Below, one piece after another: positions 58,544 to 64,000 of a DNA stretch of 64,000 nucleotides. Where the stretch lies: NCBI GenBank assembly GCA_029215795.1, contig JARDYH010000002.1, forward strand, positions 60,055,001 through 60,119,000, read 5' to 3'. The notes under the pieces were generated by a model. That model made no database searches. It saw nothing but the letters and a program-made list of their open reading frames with translations, and had not been told where the DNA came from. The stretch is from Anniella stebbinsi. Taxonomy: Eukaryota; Chordata; Lepidosauria; Squamata; Anniellidae. Numbering within the stretch: position 1 is the stretch's first letter; each line of letters opens with the position of its first letter. Made by a program: the position numbers and the translations under genes.

Positions 58544-59752
58544 CAGTTTTCTCCAGCGCTGGAATGGGTTTGGGATACACCCACCCACCCATAGAGCCTT
58601 CACAAAGGAGCTCCGCATGCGCCCCCCCCAGAGGCTCGGCCTCCCCACTCACCTCCATCGCGCCCCAGATCTTGCCGCCAGCGCGCGGGATCGCGACCTA
58701 CTTCGTGGAAATGCTGTGTTTCCATACCTTCTCTACCGCCGTCGCCACTGCCGAATCCCAGGAAAGAGTGGGTTGAATAGGGGCAGGCAGAGGCGGTAGC
58801 GGGGCCCAGGCAAGGAGGAGTGGCGGTGGCGGGGGAGGAAGAAGCAAAAAGCAGAAAGGGAAGGGAAGGGCACGGAGAGCCGGGCGGAGGCAGCGGGGAA
58901 GAAAATCGTTGCTTACCTGAGGCGGCGAGGAGAGAGGTTGCCGCGGTGAGGGAAGGGGAAGTGGGGCTGTTGGGGACTCCATCCGAGCTGCCCCCCCCCC
59001 CGTATCGATGCAGAGGCAAAGCGGGCTCCCTCCCCTCAGGAAAGGGGTGGATGGGGCAGGGCTGAAGAGAAGCGGCGGCGAAGGGAGGAGAAAGAACAAG
59101 CAGCAGCCCCGGCTGAGAGGGGCATGCCTCCGTGAGAGTGTGTGTGTGGAAGCGTCTGCCCCTTCTTCTCTTCCACCTCCTCCCTCCATCGTCGTGACTC
59201 ACAGCAGCAGCGACCGAGGGAGGTGAGTGGGGAGGCCTTCCCACTCACCTCCCTCGGTCACTGCTGCTGTGGGAGGGAGAAGGTGAGGGAGGAGGTGGAA
59301 GAGAAGCACGGGCGGATGCTTCCACCCACCCACACACACACACACACACGGAGGCACGCCGCTCTCAGCCGAGGCTGCTGCTGCTTTCTCCGTTCGCCGC
59401 CACTTCTCCTCAGCCCTGCCCTGTCTTGGGCCCCGCTACCGCCTCTGCCTGCCCCCGCTTGACCCGCTCTTTCTTTCTTACCCCCTCCTGGAATTTGGCA
59501 GCGGCAGTGGTGGCGGTAGAGAAAGTCTGGAAACGCAGCATTTCCACAAAGTAGGCCGCGATCCCGTGCGCTGGCGGCGAGGACTGGGGCGCGATGGAGG
59601 TGAGTGGGGAGGCAGAGTTGCTGGCGGGGCGCAAGTGGGCCCTCGCGGCCGCTGCCTCCACCTGGCTCTCCACGCCCTTCCCTCCCCTTCCCGCTTCTTC
59701 CTCCTTGCTGCCGCTGCCGCCACTCCTCCCTCGCCTGGGCCCTGCTACCACC
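58544..59752. other. GC-rich long imperfect palindrome
   Basis: The centre is at about 59235 (GAGTGGGGAGGCCTTCCCAC). From there the arms match outwards: AGCAGCAGCGACCGAGGG against its complement, then CTCTTCCACCTCCTCCCTC, then TGGAAGCGTCTGCCC, then the pair GGTAGCGGGGCCCAGG (about 58796) and CTTGGGCCCCGCTACC (about 59427), and GCGCCCCAGATCTTGCCGCC against GCGAGGACTGGGGCGC. The arms differ in length by insertions. The whole is very rich in CpG. Long open frames occur on both strands, but they are biased in composition and mirror each other. Confidence 0.75.
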
Positions 59753-59915
59753 TACCATATTTCTTTGATTCTAAGATGCACTTTTTTTCAAATATAAATG
59801 TGTCTGAAAATGGGGTGCGTCTTAGAATCAACGCAAAGCTTTTTACCTATTGGTGGCCCTGAAATTAAGGTGTGCCTTAGATTCGATGGTGTCTTGGATT
59901 CGAGGAAATACGGTA
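59753..59915. mobile_element. MITE with TA-flanked CCATATTTC/GAAATACGG ends
   Basis: The left end TACCATATTTCTTTGATTCT and the right end GGATTCGAGGAAATACGGTA are inverted repeats. Flanking TA at both ends fits a TA target duplication, as in Tc1/mariner elements. Inside lie AGATGCAC and GTGCGTCTTAGAATC pieces. Confidence 0.7.
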
Positions 59916-61080
59916 TTAACAATTATTTGGCAGTTCTTGTGTTTGCTTCAATAATTCTGAGAAGCAGTTTTATCTACAAAGGAAACTAATAATCCAGGAT
60001 ACTGTTGAACTCAAAGAACTCCACATTATGCCAAGCTGCAGCCATGCCTAGTATGGTTTATGAGCTCTGTTGTGGAAATGCTTTGTTGAGAAATTAGCCT
60101 ATTTGTGAGTGAGCAGCCATCATTGAAAAGATTCAGGCTTATATGTATTCTATTCATCTATATACACTATCTGTATTCTACAATGTGGCATAATATTTGG
60201 CTTATCAGGAGCTTGTTTTTTAAAAAAAGGTTGGGTTTCATTGCAGTAGATAACCTATGGATAAAATCTGAAGATGAAAGGTTGAATTTGTGTTTAGGGT
60301 CTCAAAATATCCTTGTTTTATTGAAATGTTTAAGGGTGCAATCCTAGGCATGTTTTGACAGAAAAAACATGCAGAGGATTGTGTCTTAGCTCACTATATC
60401 ACAAGCATCCTGTATAAAACAATCAAAAGGTAGGGCTTCTATTGGCTACACAAAATAATATTTTCCTCAATTTTTCCAAAACCTCAAACTAAAGAAAGAT
60501 GAGAAAGGGGAGACCATGAGTGAGAAGAGTATCCCTACTCTGGTTTGTTTTCTTGTTTTTTATTCCCCTATCATCCTAAGACATTTCAAAAGGAAAATAG
60601 GGTTGTGTGGGACCTGTCAGTTGGCAGACATGTGGGCACTGCCTTATTACATTAGGGGAGGGGGACTGAGAGGTCTACAAAATGCACTGCAAATATTGTC
60701 ATGGTCCTTTACAAGTTTATAGATTTCATTTTATGAATGGCCTCATTTTGACAATGTAGCTTTTTGTTATATTGAGAAAAGGACATTCGAATTTGGTTTT
60801 GTTCTAACCTAAAAAGGTCATTCTGACGAGAAGCCACCATGGGTGAATTTCCCTGTGCGGTTTCTCATTGCAGTGCCAGCCACCATTTTGAAAATTCAGT
60901 CTGTGGTGGGGATGCCCCACAGCTTATTCTTACACGTGATCACCGTGAGGGTGCATTGTTGGGCTGGTTATGTGTGCATCAGGTCTAGGTCTATACTTTT
61001 AAATTCCTTGTTTAGAGTATGTGAGTAGAATGTCAACATCATAATTGGCTGGACTTCTTTTATTTATTTCTTGGTTCTAG

Positions 61081-61194
61081 TTCTCCTTGCAGACAGATAT
61101 GACCAGAAGACAATTGGAATATGAGGCAAGGCAGATTAGAGCTGCCATGGAGGAACAGCTAGGTACTTGCCAGGACATGGAGAAGCGAGCCCAG
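61081..61194 (+). CDS. APC: APC, coding exon 6 (residues 178-215)
   Basis: The exon reads FSLQTDMTRRQLEYEARQIR, then AAMEEQLGTCQDMEKRAQ, with donor CAG|GTAAAT; 114 bp, phase 0 at both ends, as in human. It continues the second coiled coil. One change from human that I can recall is A198 for V. Translation continues in the next exon, beyond the window. Confidence 0.97.
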
Positions 61195-62033
61195 GTAAAT
61201 GACATGCCAGGATTCTCTGTGCCACTTGCATTAGTTAGCTTTAGTAAAACAAAACAGAAATTAAATATTGTGTATTTAAAACTGCTTGGAAAGGAAATAC
61301 TGTCTCCCTTTCAAATGGTGTATCTGTTAACTATATAGTAAGCAAAATTATTACAGTGCAAAATATTGGGAACAGGAGCACTGGTTTTTAACTCTAGGAA
61401 TTAAAGAAGAAAATTATAATTTAATCGAATGCAGTGGTACAATTGTACCTTTTTGACTTAAAGAAAAATCAAATACCTGTGCCTACCTTGATTTTTTCTT
61501 CTTGTACCTGTGTCTCAAAGCCTCATCTCTGGCAACCTCTTCAGATAATATATTTCTGCATAGAGCTTGTGTGTACCTCTCTCTGCTTCTTGCAACCCCT
61601 TTTCCCACTCTTTTTACCAAAGAGGCAAACTGGGAAATATAAGATTTCCCATTACATCCTAGCATAACAGAGATCATAGGACCTCTTGATTTGAATATCT
61701 ACTTTTCCTCAGAGTAAGGAAAGCCATGCTTGATGAGAGGGCAGAAGTCAGTGTGAGCTTGATTCCCTCTTCCAATTTCTCCCTTGGGGAAAATGGGGCA
61801 GTGAGAAAGAATAGTACTGAGTCACATCAGTCACTGTGGTTCCTTGACCTCGATTCTGCAGAGTTTAGTGACACCTTCATTACCATGCTCTAGAGGAGTG
61901 CTTCAAAAACTCTTTTGGGGCAATTGACACTCGAAGGGCCATTTAACATTTTAAAATCAATGTTAATTAGCCATGTAGGCTAAAACAACCTTCTGGAAGT
62001 AATAATGTGCCTATATATGTGAAAGTACTTCTA

Positions 62034-62035
62034 CT

Positions 62036-62071
<36 letters not shown>

Positions 62072-63175
62072 ATTTATATCCCGCCTTTTTCCCAATGTTG
62101 GGACTCAAGGCAGCTTACAAATTAAAACATGTACGGTTAAACAGATAGAGATATACAAAAATTAAAAATATAATTAAACATAGTACAATTTAAAAATATT
62201 TTTAAAATTTAAAAACATTTTACATACAAATAATTTTTAAAAATCCAAACTATAAGCAGCACATCCGCAGAGGTCTCAACTACTCCCCAAAGGCCTGCTG
62301 AAACAGAAAAGTTTTAGCCTGCCTCCGAAAGCACACCAAGGAGGGAGCCAGTCTAGCTTCACTGGGAAGGGAGTTCCAGAGCCTTGGGGCAGCCACTGAG
62401 AAGGCCCTCTCCCACGTTCCCACCAGGCATGCCTGTGATGGTGGTGGGATGGAGAGAAGGGCCTCCCCTGAAGACCTCGGGACGGGCATGCTTGTAATGG
62501 AGAATATGTTTTTTCAGATAACCTGGACCCGAGCTGTATAGGGCTTTGTAGGTCATAACCAGCACTTTGAATTGTGCCCGGAAACAGACCAGAAGCCAGT
62601 AGAGCTGTTTTAACAGGGGAGTTGTATGCTCCCTGTAGCCAGCCTCAGTCAACAATCTGGCCACAGCTCTTTGAATCAGCTGAAATTTCCGAACACTCTT
62701 CAAAGGCAGCCCACATAGAGCGCATTACAGTAATCCAAACGGGATGTAACTCTGGTGTATATCGCCATGGCCAGGTCTGACATCTCAAGGAACGGGCGCA
62801 GCTGGCGCACAAGCTTTAACTGTGCAAATGCTCTCCTGGCCACCGCCGAAACATGGGCATCCAGGCTCAGGGCTGAATCCAGGAGTACACCCAAGCGGCG
62901 AGCCTGTGTCTTCAGGGGCAATGTAACCCCATCCAGCACAAGCTGAATCCCTATTCCCTGATCTGCCTTTCGACTGACCAGGAGCACCTCTGACTTACCT
63001 GGATTAAGCCTCAATTTGTTTGCCCTCATCCAGTCCATTGCTGCCGGCAGACACCAGTTTAGGACCGAAACAGCTTCCTTGGAATCGGGTGGAAAGGAGA
63101 AGTAGAGTTGGGTGTCATCAGCGTACTGATGGCACCACACCCTAAAACTCCGGACAACCTCTCTAAAAAATAAGA
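62034..63175 (-). mobile_element. L2-type LINE, 5'-truncated, relatively recent
   Basis: The minus strand encodes the C-terminal half of ORF2: HQYADDTQLYFSFPPDSK (RT motif C) near 63130, MRANKLRLNPGKSEVLLVS, RLGVLLDSALSLDAHVS and TRVTSRLDYCNALYVGCL in one 146-codon frame. After a frame shift near 62703 it continues as RAVARLLTEAGYREHTTPLL and so on, and ends APRLWNSLPSEARLA to FLFQQAFGE with a stop near 62280. The 3' UTR (GGCGGGATATAAATAA) ends in an (AAC)n tail. It is the best kept L2 in the window. It is 5'-truncated near 63175. Confidence 0.88.
62036..62070 (+). repeat. (TTG)n microsatellite, L2 tail
   Basis: About 11 TTG units (AAC on the element's own strand) at the 3' end of the L2 copy. 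Confidence 0.9.
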
Positions 63176-63289
63176 GGACATGAATTATGCCAGCCGAGTA
63201 TATCTAAATAAGTTTGTATAAAACATAAATGATTGGACTTATTACAATCGCAGTAGGCATTTGAATAGATTATTCTGTCTTTTTGTAAG

Positions 63290-63480
63290 AACGTAAGAAG
63301 AGCCATCCTGGATCAAACCAAGGTCCATCTAGTCCAGCATTCTGTTTACACAGTAGCCAGCAAACTGCCTGCAGGAAACCCACAAGCAGGATATGAATGC
63401 AACAGTTCACTCTTGCCCGTGATCCCAGCAACTGATGTATATAGGCATACTGTCTCTGATACAGTTCTCCAACATCCTTT
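63290..63480. repeat. Interspersed repeat (CAAGGTCCATCTAGTCCAGC family)
   Basis: AAGAGCCATCCTGGATCAAA, CCATCTAGTCCAGCATTCTG and ACCCACAAGCAGGATATGAA belong to a repeat common in reptile genomes; its class is not clear to me. Confidence 0.6.
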
Positions 63481-64000
63481 ATAACAAGGAGTAGATTTTT
63501 GTCCACAAATTAATTATAAAAATAGAGTTAGAAATGACCTTAACCATTTTTCCTTGCTTAACTTAATGGAAACCTGGACAAATTGGTTCATATTTTATTA
63601 TAAAAAAATTTAATAGAATGAGATCAAAAAACAAAGGAGTAAAATAAGTCATACATTTGTAAAAGAAACATACAATTATTTTTTTTGGAGCTCTCTTCCT
63701 TTTGAGTCTCTCTGGAAAATGCATTGTGTGTATAATAGTTTACAACAGGGGGGCTCCAACCTGGCATTTGCCATATTAAACCCAATAGAGCAGTTGGTTC
63801 ATTGGCTTTTAACAGGGATGGAGGGAAGGTGAAGTCCACCCTCACCAAGGACCTTTGGAACAACAGGATTATTGATTGGGGCGGTGGTGTGTGTGTGTGA
63901 TCCTTGCCCTTTCTCCACCCAGTTTTTTCTTGCTCCATGCAAATGAATGGAGAAATTTGCTCCGTTCATTTGCATGGGAATGTGGACAGAGGGCGAAAGA

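Larger units (their letters stand above)
58157..61080 (+). other. APC: APC intron 5
   Basis: 2.9 kb with donor GTAAGT and acceptor TTGGTTCTAG. Half of it is the GC-rich palindrome at 58544-59752 with MITE sequence on either side. The stretch 59920-61080 has no recognised feature. Confidence 0.8.
61195..64000 (+). other. APC: APC intron 6 (partial)
   Basis: Intron 6 starts GTAAAT and runs off the end of the window. I found no sequence for the next exon (human RRIARIQQIE). It contains an L2 copy and a reptile-type repeat near 63290. The stretch 63490-64000 shows nothing recognised. Confidence 0.7.

Noticed and set aside
58600..59244. Long open frame (214 codons) on the minus strand in APC intron 5
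   Set aside because: It is low-complexity Pro/Ser/Arg-rich, has a mirror frame on the other palindrome arm, and has no family motif.
61195..64000. Next APC exon (human exon 7)
   Set aside because: I looked for coding text for RRIARIQQIE followed by a donor and did not find it before the end of the window.

Overview
The window is nuclear DNA from a vertebrate, most likely a squamate reptile. It holds the 5' end of one recognisable host gene, APC (adenomatous polyposis coli), on the + strand, set in AT-rich, repeat-dense sequence. The squamate call rests on repeat content: recent L2-type LINEs, tRNA-derived MIR/CORE-like SINEs, many palindromic hAT-like MITEs (several with the ACTACAA-TCCCAT type core), and a Ngaro-type tyrosine-recombinase retrotransposon. 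Species cannot be fixed from the sequence alone.

Layout. About 366-7030: a minus-strand Ngaro retroelement with gag, reverse transcriptase/RNase H, tyrosine recombinase and SGNH-hydrolase genes. It is broken by frame changes and by an L2 insertion, and ends in a GC-rich block. 7.0-20.6 kb: intergenic DNA made of nested transposons, including a 2.3-kb hAT-like element inside a related MITE with a clear 8-bp target duplication, and a three-layer nest at 17.4-18.0 kb. 20.69-21.33 kb: a CpG island with NRF1-type and YY1-type sites, which I read as the counterpart of human APC promoter 1B. 35.86-36.00 kb: a second, CpG-poor promoter and first exon that matches human APC promoter/exon 1A (ATTGG boxes, CACGTG E-box, exon ending GATGGG|GTAGGT).

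APC coding exons lie at 43576-43710, 48366-48450, 49946-50147, 58048-58156 and 61081-61194 (135, 85, 202, 109 and 114 bp). They are in phase and together encode residues 1-215: the N-terminal dimerisation coiled coil, two nuclear export signals and the start of the second coiled coil. The rest of the roughly 2,840-residue protein lies beyond the window. A 25-codon upstream ORF starts in exon 1A, overlaps the APC start codon in another frame and ends inside exon 2.

The introns carry L2 fragments, two CORE-type SINEs, a DIRS-like gag remnant, a probable L1 ORF1 remnant, several MITEs, and a 1.2-kb GC-rich near-perfect palindrome in intron 5 joined to MITE ends. No CRISPR array, bacterial-type operon or convincing RNA gene was seen. 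Apart from APC and the retroelement genes, the remaining open frames look like chance frames or repeat fragments.
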